DNA of 64,000 nucleotides from Meandrina meandrites (Eukaryota; Cnidaria; Anthozoa; Scleractinia; Meandrinidae), in the NCBI GenBank assembly GCA_963693305.1, contig OY855905.1:19005937-19069936 (forward strand), read 5' to 3'. Numbering within the stretch: position 1 is the stretch's first letter; each line of letters begins with the position of its first letter. Both the position numbers and the translations under genes were made by a program. Under the pieces are notes generated by a model that saw only the letters and a list, made by a program, of their open reading frames with translations, did no database searches and was not told where the DNA came from. Of this stretch, positions 37,204-49,836 are shown in pieces.

Positions 37204-40200
37204 ATGTCTGACGCGCCAAGATGCTGTGCTCTTGAATATGCAAAACAGGTCGTCATCAGTGAACCGGAGTTACGCTACGCATCAAAAATCCTAGAAAGAA
37301 AACCAATATTCGCCTGTGAAATTCCCTATCCCTTGCTAAAAGAATGGCACAAATTTATCTCAGAAAAAACCTTAAATGCACTAGAGGTACAAGTTTCAGC
37401 TTCTGCTTCTGGATGTACAGTACTTGGAATTGACTATGTACTTTTTCTGGAAGGAGCAATCAATGGCAATGCATTTTGCTTCACCGATGATAAAGGCAAG
37501 GCAGGAAATTAATCAAAATTTGTCAAAAATTGCTGGCTCTGTAGCAAACCTCTATAAGACAACTGGAGGGAGAGCAAAGGGAGCCTTGGATGGCAAGGTG
37601 AGGAAATTCCATATCTTTGAAGAGCAAATAAAATCTTCACAGGAGATACAAAGTGAAATGATGAGACTGCAGAGGGAAGCTGATGAATGGAAAAGGAAGT
37701 ACAAGGACATTGAACAGGAAAAGAAAGACTTATGGCAACAAATGACTCAGATTATTAATGAGAGGGAATAAAGCTGTCAGCCACTTACAAAATACAAACA
37801 AGGAACTTGAAAACTGTGTGGCAACTCTAGAGAAATTATCTGGAATTCAAGCTGAATACAAGGGGAAACCAGTTTATTGCTGTCAAAACGAAGGGAGAAC
37901 ATTGAAACATTTTAAGTCAAGGGCTGAAATTGCACTTTGGTTCAGCAAATCCTTTGGCTTGAATATTGAAAGCATTTTAGTAAGGGAGAGTGACACAGGT
38001 GTAAAGCACACCATAAACATGAAATCAAATTTGCCTTCAGACTCTGATTTATTGCCAGCACCTCAAGAGCAGGAAAAAACCTTAAAGTACAATACACTTT
38101 CTGAAGAGAACAAAAAGCAAATAGAGGAAATACTCTTTCTCCTTGACAAATTTTGTGTAGGGGAGTCATTCTTTCATGAACTGTCTATGGTCACAGATGG
38201 TCTCCCAAAAGCCTATTTAATTCAGCAGTGCAAATCTGAATTAAATAAGATTTGCCATATTGAGCGTCTACCAGGCACGACACCTGGCTCCAAAGTTAGT
38301 TCGGTGGAAGACGTTATAAAAGAGCATGTTGAGGATTACCTCAGAGAAAACCCCACGACAGAAAAAATACAGATCAAGATCAATGGAGATGGGGCACGCA
38401 TGACTCGGAATTCTAACTTTGTCTTGCTGTCATTTTCAATTTTACAAACTGGTGAGGACGTAATGACAGCAAAAGGAAACAGGACGTTGGCAATCCTTAA
38501 TGGAAAAGAAGACTATAGCTCTTTAAAAGAGTCATTCGGAAGTATTTGACGAAATCAACAGTATGATTTCTGATGCCAAAATCACAGTTAATGCCCATGA
38601 ACTTGAAACAGAATTTTTCCTTGGTGGGGATTATAAATACATTCTGATCGTGCTAGGTTTAAATGGAGCAACATCAAACTATGCTTGCGCATGGTGCAAA
38701 ATTCAAAAAAGATGATCGATGGAAAATGGATAAACATTACACTTACTATAATTCTAAGCCCCATGCCAGGTGCTTACAGGAAATTAAAGAAATGTCAAAA
38801 AAATCAAAGGATAACTATGGTTGCTGTGAGGATCCACTCCTTAACATTGACTTGGATCACATAATTGTTGACGAACTTCACCTTCTATTACGAGTTACTG
38901 ACGTTTTAACCTCTAATCTTGTAATAGAAGCAATTGATTGGGATATAGAAGAAAACATGGAGAACAAAAATAAGCAACAGTCACACCTAAACATGCTAAT
39001 AAATAGCATAAGGTCTTGTGGAGTTTCTTTTGATGTGTGGAAGAAAAAAATGCTGATGGCAAAGGTGCATGATTGGACAAGCCTCATGGGAAATGACAAG
39101 AAGCTATTGTTAAACCGTCTTCCAGAAAAAATGAAAGACTTTTTGAGACCTGAAACTGCCAGTAAGGTCACAAAAATATGGGAGGATTTCGCAGCACTAT
39201 ACAAACACTTAAGTGTAACTGCCAAGATTCCAAGGTTGCGTATTACTCAGAAAACCTAGCAATTACAGGAATAGCGCGGTACGAGACGATAGACGATTCG
39301 AACCCCACTTGATAGCATGATTAACAAACACATTTAATCACAGTTCAAAGTTCAAGAATTACACGGGTAGCGACGGTGACGACAGGAGATAGCTTATTGT
39401 AAAACAGTTCCAAAAATAACGATTTGTAGACTTGTAACTACTAGTAGCAACGAAGCAAAGTTCGTAGTAGCGGTGGTAGCAATAGACGTAGCAATAGTAG
39501 TAGTAACAGCAGGTTCGAACTGAAATACGATAGTTAAATAAAGTATTGCTTAGACATATTATTAAGCTACATATGGATTTAACGAGCGTGATAATTCAAT
39601 AATAGATACTTGAAAAGTGTCTCCAAAAAAAGGCTTATAACATAAATTAACAACTATAAATATAACGCAAAAATTCGATGCCGAGAACATCTTACAAGGT
39701 ATTGTAAAACTGAACTTGATTTAATCACTACACATATCTAAATCACGAAAACAATAATTTGGTAAAAATCAGACAATTGCAATTATAGCGTGATGATAAA
39801 AACCTAGCGTTAAGAAAGGCTAATCACTCGGCAATCACGGCTAGAAAACAAGATAAAAACAACAAACTTACTTTGGTGACGGCTCACACAAAAATAGCTG
39901 AAAACCAAAGTCTTCTAGAAAGGTAGCCTGTAGCTGATCTTCTGATCGTAGCGGTTGCTGGATAACTAGCAACTAAAGTTATTGCGAGTCGCTTTTATAA
40001 TGCACAGCTATGTGATTATGCCTAGGGCGTTGCACAAACGAGTATACTACATAAAGTCATTTCCTGAACAGCGAATTTAGCCGTGAATAGGCATGAATTG
40101 GCAAATTCTTAACTAAAGCGTCATGCAGTTTTAAGCACGTTCTACTAACGGAAATAACAGCTATTAATTATCACTAGAAAATACCTTTAACTAATAATAT

Positions 40201-40824
40201 AGAAAGAACTGGGGGCGTTTCAAAACTAACATTAATTGGCAACCAAACACAAGTGACACAGAATTTTGGACAAAGGCAAAACAATGGGTGATTGATTTCA
40301 ATTCGCTGGCAGGACTGCGAGAGGGCTACGAGCGAAAAAGAGTTACACCCTATATACACATAATGGTCGCACACATTCCATGGTTCTTCACATTGCACAA
40401 AAATGTGAAGATGTTCACAGGGCAGGGAGTTGAAAGAAACAATGATGTTGCAAGATCTATTGTGTTAAGAAAATCAAATAAGTGGGACTCTGTCGGGGAT
40501 GTTCTCAGGCATGAATCAAGGCAATGGCAGTTGAGAGAAAGGGAGCGGAAGCCCAGAGCCTATAAAAGGCACAAAGCTGAGTACTGGGAAGATGCAATAT
40601 TTGCAAAAAGAAAGAAAACTACGCCTCCAGAATCTGAAGAAACTACACAGTCATCACCACCAGTACCAGTACCAGTTCGTGTTAATTTAAATCTGATTGA
40701 CTTTACAAAGATGACAGTCCCTCAATTAAAGGAAGAACTGAAACGCAAAGGAATTAAAGGAATTTCTAAGAAGTCAAAACAAGAACTGATACAGTTACTG
40801 AGAAGCACCACTGAAGATGACTGA
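37204..40824 (+). pseudogene. repetitive DDE-like gene with C-terminal SAP domain, broken
   Basis: Segments in order: 37204-37512 (N-terminal domain), 37513-37771 (coiled coil), 37780-38549 (IQIKINGDGARMTRNSNFVL), 38560-39259 (FFLGGDYKYILIVLGLNGAT, then NYACAWCKIQK and DHIIVDELHLLLRVTDVL) and 40230-40824 (VKMFTGQGVERNNDVARSIV, then a SAP domain MTVPQLKEELKRKGIKGISK). The spaced D (NGDGA), D (GGDYK) and late E (GVERNND) with a CxxC finger suggest an RNase-H-fold transposase, possibly of the KDZ/Plavaka kind; this is inference. Frame shifts near 37510, 37770 and 38545, and about 970 bp of non-coding sequence at 39260-40230, break it. Similar proteins are repeated in cnidarians as I recall. Confidence 0.55.
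39260..40229. other. insert or intron within the SAP-domain repeat gene
   Basis: Non-coding, stop-rich, with GTAGTAGC-like simple sequence at 39435-39530. It separates the CxxC part from the Glu/SAP part. I could not identify clean splice sites or a target duplication. Confidence 0.4.
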
Positions 40825-40990
40825 TTTTGTTACATACAAAATATTACATTTTCCTTGAACAATAACCTATGATTGAATGCATTATTGAAATTGACTAACA
40901 GATTCAAATTTCAAATAATCAATTCATTAATGTACTCTAGGGGGGTACGCTTCCCTTGGCACGACTGTAAAAGGTCCACACATGAAGCCC

Positions 40991-41894
40991 TCAAGCATTG
41001 AGGATAGAAAATGGTTGGCGCACAAAATCAATCATAAGCTTCTCAACAGGCATCCTTGGCTGTGTCACAACAGTGCCACCTTGAACCCCATAAATTTTGG
41101 GTGACCAACCCAAAGTCAGGTGCACTTTTACAGGAAATTTGATCCTGACACCATCACCATTTTTGTCCACACACTGATCCCACAAGTCATGAAAATGACA
41201 TAAAGCAAAATCATTATTTTCCAGCATGGTTGCCTTCCCATCCTTGCTTGCTCTCCCTTTGTTGTAAAATAAATAACGGTAGCAGTCATGATGAAAATGC
41301 AAAACTGTTGGCCCCCTTGCTTTGCTCTTCAGTTTTGTTGTGATGGCCAGGAGGAGCCGGTCGACGTTTTCCTGTAACCGGTCTTGTAAAATAAGTGGTC
41401 TTTGAAATGTCCTAAATAGAAACATTGCAGTGTAAGCTTATATGTATATATCAATAGCTCACTGTACCTATCTCTAGACACACACATGTGTATATGCTGT
41501 ATATAAATATTATATGGAGATATTTTTAAATACTTTAGCACTTTTACCATTATAGTTTTATCATTTGTTACCAATTTTTTTTTTTCGTTTTTGTATAATT
41601 TCTCTTTTAAATGATGGGGTTAATAAAGGAACAATTCATTCACTCATTCATAGATTGATTTACTTACCGCACAAGATCGGTTGTGAGGTTATCCTCTTCT
41701 TCCCAGTTACAGGAAGAGTAACTGTACCCTTCCCATTTAATGAGATACTCGTTCTAAGAGAAGAAAATACAGTACATTGTTAAACCGAACTCATCAAGCT
41801 TAATTTTATTCAGCCGGACTACAAAATTACAAGAGATTCAACTCACCTTGCCATCCACAGTTCGCCTCGAAATTATTCTTTCCACTTTATACAT
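40991..41894 (-). CDS. three-exon chromodomain protein gene (partial 5' end)
   Basis: Exons on the minus strand: 41894-41847 (or longer upstream), 41753-41668 and 41411-40991, joined by consensus GT/AG sites with matching phases. Exon 1 begins the chromodomain (YKVERIISRRTVDGK), exon 2 continues it (NEYLIKWEGYSYSSCNWEEE, then DNLTTDLV), with aromatic cage residues Tyr and Trp in place. Exon 3 encodes 140 residues (RPLILQDRLQENVDRLLLAI ... RQPFSILNA) of no family I know. A basic KKKRK stretch lies just upstream of the first Met and may be coding, so the true start is unsure. It probably binds methylated histone tails. Confidence 0.7.
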
Positions 41895-43563
41895 GATCTG
41901 AGAGGTAGAGGCTTTTCTCTTTTTCTTTGACGGCTCTAAGAACTTGCTTGTTACGAGGGAAAGCTGCTTATAATAACCTTTCGAAGCCCTTTTTCACCTT
42001 TGATCGTCCATTTTGTTTTGGTTTAAAATATGAGCCCGCCGTGCTTATCGCTGACAATTTACGCGCCCGCAGGGAGAGTCGCTGACAATATAAGCGTCAG
42101 CAATAACAACCGCTGACTGTATGGAATTGTTGCCATGAGAAAGAATCAAGCAACTGGCGAGCATGCCAGTTGAAACAGCAGCATTGAGAGATATTATCAA
42201 GACTGTCGAAGAAAACGATGCAGCAAAAGCTAATTTTAATTTATTATTCTTTTCATAAGCCAGAGAAAAGTGCAACAAATGTAAATGTTTTCAGAAGTAT
42301 GGAAGAGAATAGATATTCGCAACAACTCTCGACCATGCAGCATGCAAACCCCCGTGAGTGTCCTTACTGCTTTAAAAGTATTTCCACTGACCAACAAGGC
42401 AGTTTTTGTAACTTCTGTGGAGGAATTTTCCAAAAAAATACGCGAGGTGGTAAAAATTAATGTCGCAACAAGTATCATATACATGTGCATTTCCGCTGTC
42501 ATAACATGACTCGAGAATCAGTAATAAAGGAAAAATAAACCACACATTCACTGTATATTTGTGCTTGTCCATTTTGTGTTGTTTTTCTTGTGTTTTGATT
42601 TAGACTAATCTCCTTTTGGGAATGGAAGCTAATAGACCTCAGCCGTCCCTTGACTAGCATCATCTAATTTGGTGTAACAGTACATACTTGTACAGTAACT
42701 GTTTCACGATCCGAGGAAAATCGCTCTAGTTTGACAGTTATTACTAACAGATAATTAATGGCAAAAGTTGTTTTTCCTTCATAACTTTTTCCATGTAAAA
42801 ATAACAAGATATATTTTTCTTAAAAATGGTCGAATTGGGGGTATATTGACACCTTAAGTTTGGTTTGGGTAAATTTATCAAGGCCAATTAGCCTTTTAGT
42901 TTAAGTTGAAAAATAATGTTCACGAAATTAGCAAACACATTTACCATACAGTAGCATTTCACGTACTATGCCGCAACCACTTAAGAAGGATAAAAGTAAA
43001 TAAATAGAAGCCCACACAAGCACACATTGTGAGCCTATGTGTTATATGCACCCTATTCTCCAAAATACCTCATATTCCCATCTTTCAGTATCACTGACCA
43101 ATGTGCTAAGTTTTACTGTGAGATGAACTTAGGGTCGATAATAATTATTGAAATTGATTTCAAGCAATTTTTTTGTTTAGAATAATTCAAGTATAGCCTA
43201 ATTACAATCAACTGCTTACATATGCATAAACCACATACTTATAGCTGTTTTGAGAAAGGTTTTTGGAAAAAAAAGCACATAACTATAACAATCCCGAAAG
43301 GTATTGCGGGCAGTTTTAAGTTCACTGTTCCTTGGCCTCTGCATTTCAGGAATATAAAAAAGCATGAGACACCATGAATATAAGTTTGTGAGTGCTGAAT
43401 GAACGGTTCATCATCATCATCATCATCATTAGTTTATCTCCAATAAAAAGACAAGAATAATTATTGAGAATCAAAGACACACATAGGGCAAAGAGACCTC
43501 CAAGAAACCACCAGGCTTATAGGGGAGGCCACCTAGGTTTGACAGCTACAGTGTCAGGAACAG
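41895..43563. other. intergenic, one possible zinc-ribbon frame
   Basis: A CAT microsatellite lies at about 43411-43428. The only frame of interest is at 42299-42460. Otherwise AT-rich and empty. Confidence 0.45.
42299..42460 (+). CDS. possible zinc-ribbon microprotein (53 aa)
   Basis: From MEENRYSQQ the frame contains CPYCFKS and, 14 residues later, CNFCGG, the CxxC...CxxCG pattern of a zinc ribbon, and ends QKNTRGGKN. It may be the last exon of a longer gene, since an upstream frame with SIERYYQDCRRKRCSKS-like sequence lies at 42180-42235. No family assigned. Confidence 0.35.
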   Translation: MEENRYSQQLSTMQHANPRECPYCFKSISTDQQGSFCNFCGGIFQKNTRGGKN

Positions 43564-43594
43564 TACAGTACCGCTCAAAAGTAAGTTACCACCT

Positions 43595-43665
43595 CTCGTC
43601 TCGTTTCTCTCGAGACGAGACTCTCGTCTCGAGAGACGAGTGTCTCGTCTCGAGAGACGAGAGAA
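43595..43665. repeat. left subterminal CTCGAGACGAG palindrome array
   Basis: Overlapping units of TCTCGAGACGAGA and CGTCTCGAGAGACGAG, each self-complementary; forms strong hairpins. Confidence 0.9.
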
Positions 43666-45545
43666 TCATTGAAGCGGATATTTTGGAATAAATTAGGAGC
43701 AGTTATGTTGCGAGATAACGATTAATCTCTCGCGAGTGTTTTTCACTGGTTAGTCAACCTGAGTTCGAAGACTTTGTCAGAGCCAAAAGATCACCGTTTT
43801 GTTTGCAACGATCGGAACGAAGAAAGCTTTTGAATCGAAAGTTGTCGCCTCGCTAGACTTTATCACTGCCATCACAAATGCAAAACGTATATGAAAGCAG
43901 TCTCAAAAATTAAAAATCAAGACAACAGTGAAAGCACTTGCGTTAAACTGCAAGATCTTCACGGGTTGTTTTGACTTCGCACAGACAGCGCATTGAATTT
44001 GCATATTGTGTGCGTGCGAACGAAGTCAACAAACTCGAGAAAGCATTTTGAATCGAAAGTTGACGCCACGCTAGACTTTATCACTGTCATCACAAATGCA
44101 AAACGTAAATGAAACTACTCTCAAAAATTCAAAATCAAGACAACTTCACACAGACAGTGAATTGAATTGGATGTTGTGTGCGTGCTCGAGCGAGCGAACT
44201 CGGGAAAGCTCGATCTTGAATCGAAACTTGTCGCGTCGCTTGAATTTATTTATTGCATTACAAATGCAAAACGTGAATAACAGAAATCCCAAAAACCTAA
44301 GATTAAGACGCCAGTAAAAGCACTTGCGAAAAACTGCAATTTAATCCCGGATAATTTTTCCTCAAAAGTCACACAGAACGCATTGAATTTGCATGTTTGT
44401 GTGTGAGCGAACGGCCTTCAACTTTATAGCTTTTGAAATGAAACTCGCCCTAGTAGATTAATTCCTTCCATTGCAAATGAAAACCTTGAATCAAAGTAAT
44501 GTTAAAAATCGAATATGAAGACGTCTGAGAAAGGACTTGAGAAAACTGCAGACTTTTTGTAGTGAATATTTTTTTCACGACTGAGCGACGTGAGAATTCT
44601 TTGATTACACCGGGATTACATGACAACAAAACGTGACTAGTCACATGTCGTCACATGCACGCGTAAAACAACGATACTTATAGAATGCATTGGAAAGTAT
44701 TTTATATGTACTTTTTATATCTTCAGTAAAAAGAAACGGGCCTGTTTATTCTTTTGTGTTAGATTTTAAAATCTGATAAGAAAAATGCCACGACATCTTG
44801 CCGACCCTGAAATCAACAACACAATGAATTGTTTGCTTTTCATGAGCGGCGTGAGGCCCAGAGTCCCAGGTTGGTTTCAATGCTTTGAACACTTTCGAAC
44901 GCAAATAAAGTCAACTTTGATACTGGATAAAAAGGTTTCAACAATAATCAAGCGAAATAATTTTTGTTCGGCATAAAAAGTTGAATATTTGTGGACAACA
45001 TGTCAAACACGCATGCAAATCTTGAACAAAATTTGCCGAAGCGTGAAAGCTTCCATCGACCGACAAGTTCAACTTGCGTATCTGAAACATCGAAAGCCGT
45101 GAACCATTTGATTTCCAAACTTATCAAGAACATTTTCATGAATGCGAGTATCATTTAGGAATAAAGTCCATTTCTTGAGGTTTAGAAGATTTACTAAGTT
45201 GCCGAATTGAATGTATGCACGCGCTAAGAGACAGATCGATCGAGTTCCGCAGAAGCTTATTTAGTCGAAGCGAATTTCTATCCAATCGATTTGAAACATC
45301 GTGGAGGCCAAAGCCGATCTTTTTTAAATCAAATAAAAAGCTTTCCAAGAGTTTTAAGACGAATTTAAGGCTAAGCGAGTGTACATATAATTCACAAGTT
45401 TCTGATGATCGGCTAAACAGTCGGGCAACTTCTCACAAGTTCAAACGCGGCGCTCAATTCACTCGCGTATCATTCGCTATGTTTTACAATAGGCAATTAA
45501 AATCTCGCGAGAAGATCAAGCCATCGTACTTACAGTTTTTAAAGC

Positions 45546-45645
45546 TTCTCTCGAGACGAGAGTCTCGTCTCTCGAGTCGAGAGTCTCGTCTCTCGAGACG
45601 AGAGTCTCGTCTCTCGAGACGAGATTCTCGTCTCGCGAGAGGGTG
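45546..45645. repeat. right subterminal CTCGAGACGAG palindrome array
   Basis: Four units of CTCTCGAGACGAGAGTCTCG at about 25-bp spacing, mirror of the left array. Confidence 0.9.
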
Positions 45646-46112
45646 GTAACTTACTTTTGAGCGGTACTGTATATTGAATTAATATCCCAGATTGCATTTC
45701 AGGATTGTAACATGCGCTTTTTTCCTACAAGCTTTCATAAAACAGCTGTGTTTACTGCAGTCCATTACTCTTACTATTACTGTCTGTGAAATAGTTTAAA
45801 CAGTGACTTTGAACATTTATTAGTCTCAATTCATTTAATCTGCTGTTTGATAATTGAGTGATTCCCAGTCGGGTGCTCTGACTGTATTTTAGTCTTATCA
45901 TTGCTTACACCTCTAGGACTCGGAAAATTACTGAACACAATTTTTCACCCTCTCAGTATGACTGCCAATTTGTAAGGCTGTCGAATCGAAGTGAAATACA
46001 GTGGAACCCCGCTTTACGGACACCCGCTTAATACGGACACCCCGGTATTACCGACAGTTTCATTGGTCCTGACGAAAACCTCATACATTTTCTCTTAAAT
46101 TAGCCCGCTTAA

Positions 46113-46469
46113 GGAGGCTCACAATGGTTTCCAAAAATTTAAGGTGGCTCTGAAACTGCTAGATAGAAATTTTTTTAACTTTGTAAAAAGTTGCATCTCA
46201 ACATGCTAATCATTATTCAATAATAAGAAATGGGGGTCACCGTGCTCGTTTTTGAGTTATAAGCACTTAAAGGCAAAATTAAGGGTGTTTTTAACAGACT
46301 AAACTGTTGCTATGGTAACCAATAACATCATAAAAATGACCACAACTTGTTCAGCAATGATCAGAAATTTGTTTGATATCATTATTGTAGCAGCAACTGA
46401 TAAAGATTTGTAGTGCTGACCCATCAAAGTTTAAGAACTGGAAAGTGCTGGAAACCATTGTGAGCCTCC
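46113..46469. mobile_element. TTAA-flanked MITE, 357 bp
   Basis: Inverted ends GGAGGCTCACAATGGTTTCC and its complement, each directly next to TTAA (46109-46112, 46470-46473). TTAA duplication fits piggyBac-mobilised MITEs. Confidence 0.9.
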
Positions 46470-46687
46470 TTAATACGGACACCCGTTAATACGGACAACG
46501 GACACTTTTCCGTGTCCCGAGTGACAACCTCTTATACATTGTCAACCCCGCTTTATGGACACTATTTATCTGTGCACTGTGAATTTCCATTGTCACGATT
46601 ATTTGCTAACTTGAAGTAATTGGACCCTGGTCAAATAATGACATTATTCGTGGAGTTAAAACAATTTCATTAGAATTAGAAGCTTAA

Positions 46688-48566
46688 AGTGCACCTAACA
46701 CCAAAATTTTGTTTTCGCTAAAAAAAATTATCGCACTTAGTCGAGTTTTTTGGCGCAAAAATTTTTCGATTTGGTTAAATTCTCGATTTTCTATGCCCTG
46801 CCGAAGTCAGGTTTTGTGTGGTTCGCGACCGCGCTAACGGAAGTCTGGGGAGAGTACGCTTGTGACGTCAAATCAAGAACGATGCTCGGTGAGCTCTTAT
46901 CAATACTACCTTTTATATCTTGGCATTATGAGTCTTCTGAGACCTTCTGCAACACAATTTTTATGCTTTGGGCACTGCAGTCACCTCCGTTCTATTGAAA
47001 CTGACAATGTCTATCTCTTCATCTGATTTTTAGATGAGCTTTGACCGGGAATACTAGGAAATTAATTTTATTACTGCCGCGAAAGCACAGCGATAGAAGC
47101 CGGACAGAATGTATTTGCGTTTATCGCATCGCAGCATTAATATCTGTTTACCAATGGCCATGTTTTCAAAGCTACAGCTGAGTCTACTAAATAAGATTCT
47201 AGGCTGAGTCAAATCACCCAGTCTAGACAGTGGTTTTGCTGTTCCGAGATGTTTTATGGGCACGCGGTGAATAATTCTTCTATCGACCTGAAATCAGAGA
47301 CAGTGCGTGGACTACAAATGATCCGAGCGGCTGATATCATGCGGCTTTGATACACTTTCGCTGTGATAAATGCTTGAATTCACTATTTTAAATTAATTGC
47401 TGCACTAAATCAAGTTAATTCATAGGAAAAATTGCCAAGTGATTCTCTTTGTGTTCTTACACGTAAGTAAGTAGCATTTATACAGCGGTCCGAATGTTTT
47501 GAAACTGAGCGCTTGTGTCATGTTGTGCATGAGTTGTTCCGGTTATACTAATTGGACCCGAAATACTCGCAGACTACAACTCCTCTCTCACTTTTTTATG
47601 TCAAACACTTAGCTTTTTTATGTCAAACACTTACACTGACTTAGCTTTCATTACTGGTTACATATCCCAGCCGAAATACTACGCGACGGAAAATTATTAG
47701 TCAGTGATTAGTTTTATGCATGACAGTCGCTTGTGTGTTGTATGCATAAGGCGGGCTACTTCAGGGACCTTCGCTGGCTATATAATAATAGTTGTTTCCA
47801 ATTCATTAAGCCATTAAATCCGACTATAATGTGGCTATTTATTCACTGTTTCCTAAACGTTGTATACAGGTACAATGACTCCGACTTGACTCGATTAATC
47901 GATAAACATCTCAACATTTGAAGTGAGTCAAAGCTACACGCGGCGATCGCCAAAGCATTATTTTATTTGAAGACATCATAATCCATGTTGTCTCGTTCCG
48001 ATCACGTTGCTTAAGATACAAGTTTCTTTTCGACATTTACATACCATCATACAGCTTCATCGGCTTTTTGTAAAACACAGCTAGAATAATAGCACTGCCT
48101 GCGAGTTTCCAGAGTAGTCACATAATGCGGCATCACTCGGGCACACTGAAAACTTCGATAGCTTGCCAAGCAAATTTCGCTCGTTTCTTTGCTTTTGTCA
48201 CGATTAAGTTCCACAGAATGGTATCATATGAAGCGTTTTACCCTCTTGTAAGTTCCAAGAGCTGTCACAACCCTCTACAAGACATTTAGTGGGCATTTCT
48301 TTTCCATCTGATGCAAGTACTTTCTGAAGGAGACAGGAGAATTACTGCGACGTGCAAATTTTGTGTTCTTGATTTGACGTCACACTCGCACTCGACCCAG
48401 ACCCCTTCACACTCGGTAGTGAACCAAAATGGCGGCGTTTTTGCGTACTTTAACAGAGCACAGAAAATCGAGGATTAAACCAAATCAAAAAATTTTTGCG
48501 CAGAAATACTCACAAAAACACGGCAATTTCATTAAGCGAAAAAAAATTTTTGGTGTTAGGTGCACT
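46688..48566. mobile_element. TTAA-flanked non-autonomous element, 1879 bp
   Basis: Inverted ends AGTGCACCTAACACCAAAAT and its complement, next to TTAA (46684-46687, 48567-48570). Inner parts of the ends (ATCGATTTGGTTAAA-type near 46770 and AACCAAATCAAAAAATTTTT near 48480) also pair. No transposase frame. Confidence 0.88.
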
Positions 48567-49212
48567 TTAATAGCGTGACTTCCGGTGTTTAACCCTTTCA
48601 CTTTCTTTGCCTTTTGCTGCAGCTATCGCTTGTGTCGCAAGCTAAAAGCTTCCGTGCAAAGTAAAGTTACCGATTTTTTCAAATGGGTTGGTAGAGTTTA
48701 AGAACGGTCACGAATTTCAGTTACAAAGGAAACTTTATAGAAAACATTCTGTTGCTGTTGAAATGCGTTTTATTTCTTGTATATAGTAAAGTGCAACATT
48801 GTCAAATAATTCCACTGTTGAGTTTATTAAAGTTTAGTTCGAGTGTATGACTAGATCATAAGGTTTTAGTAAAAACTGTTAATTTTAGTCAGAGAGTTCA
48901 CAGTTTGCATTTGTTACAGTTACAGTACAATTAAACAATGTTTTGTTGCCGTAAAAACGTTTGCTTCATCTTCGCGGACTTTGTATCGAGAAAACAAGTA
49001 TCCGTGGCTATTTTTCGGCGACCCCGCTTTATACGGACAACCCGTTAATATGGACAATTTGGCCTTTCCCCTTAGTGTCCATATTAACGGGGTTCCACTG
49101 TATAGGTGAGTTCCTATCACTGTTGTATTTACTGCTTCCCCACATTTTTGGTGCTGGGACCAGGATGGAGGAATTAACAAAACTGCTAGCGTCAAGTTGA
49201 GATACAAAATCA

Positions 49213-49836
49213 ATGACACTGCACAAGTCACAATTACCAATACAAAATCGACGACAGGGCACAATTACTGACAATGAGATCGCTCTAATCAAGTCGCTCA
49301 TCAACCAGCTGAAGCAAAAGAGACCAACCCTTAAGGAACTTAATGATAAGATAGCAGTTTCACTGCTATCTTATCAAGTAAATTTGTCGATTAAGGACAT
49401 CGAGAAAAGCCTGACCTCTACCCAGAGCAAAGAAGACCTCAAAGAACAATTTCAAATGGAGCAGAAGGTACGTTCAAAAGATTTGGACGCATTAAATAAA
49501 AAGATTGCTGACCTGGAACGGAGATTGAAACAAGAAGCGGAAAACAATACAACTTTGGAACAATACACGCTGTGCAAAAACCTTCGCTTCAACAACATTG
49601 AAGAAGAGGAACACAAAGACAGCAAAGTGGTGGTGTATAACATTCAGGAGAAAGAGCTTGGTGTCAATGTCTCCAATATAAGATTTCACGCGGTGCTTCA
49701 AATTGGCAAGAAAACGCAAGGCAAGTGTAGACCAAGTATTGCAAGATTCTTGTGCCGGCAGGACCGATATCGAGTGTGGTCAGTCAGTGGTAAGCTGAAA
49801 GAATCTTTTATTTTGTCCAAAAGACCCTTTTTGTGA
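49213..49836 (+). pseudogene. L1-like LINE ORF1 fragment
   Basis: A 200-codon frame with a coiled coil (KDLDALNKKIADLERRLKQE) followed by an RRM-like part: KNLRFNNIEEEE, GVNVSNIRFHAVLQIGKK and CRPSIARFLCRQDRYRVW. This matches the ORF1p nucleic-acid chaperone of L1-type LINEs. The frame changes after about 49835 and no ORF2 follows. Confidence 0.75.

Larger units (their letters stand above)
43566..45669. mobile_element. non-autonomous Tc1/mariner-type element, 2104 bp
   Basis: Ends are CAGTACCGCTCAAAAGTAAG (43566-43585) and its reverse complement (45650-45669), flanked by TA (43564-43565, 45670-45671). CAGT...CAAAAGT is typical of Tc1 termini. Directly inside each end lies an array of CTCGAGACGAG-type palindromes (43595-43665 and 45546-45645). 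The interior has about four diverged ~190-bp units with GAATCGAAAGTTG and CACAAATGCAAAACGT (43830, 44050, 44220, 44440). No transposase. Confidence 0.88.
45999..49100. mobile_element. pogo/Tigger-like non-autonomous element, 3102 bp, with two nested insertions
   Basis: Termini CAGTGGAACCCCG (45999-46011) and its inverse ending at 49100, flanked by TA (45997-45998 and 49101-49102). Subterminal TTAATACGGACA motifs repeat near both ends. Removing two TTAA-flanked inserts (46113-46469 and 46688-48566) leaves about 860 bp of original element, without coding capacity. Confidence 0.88.

Noticed and set aside
43564..43664. CTCGAGACGAG arrays as a CRISPR or restriction-site cluster from cloning
   Set aside because: They lie symmetrically inside Tc1-type ends with TA duplications, so they belong to the transposon.
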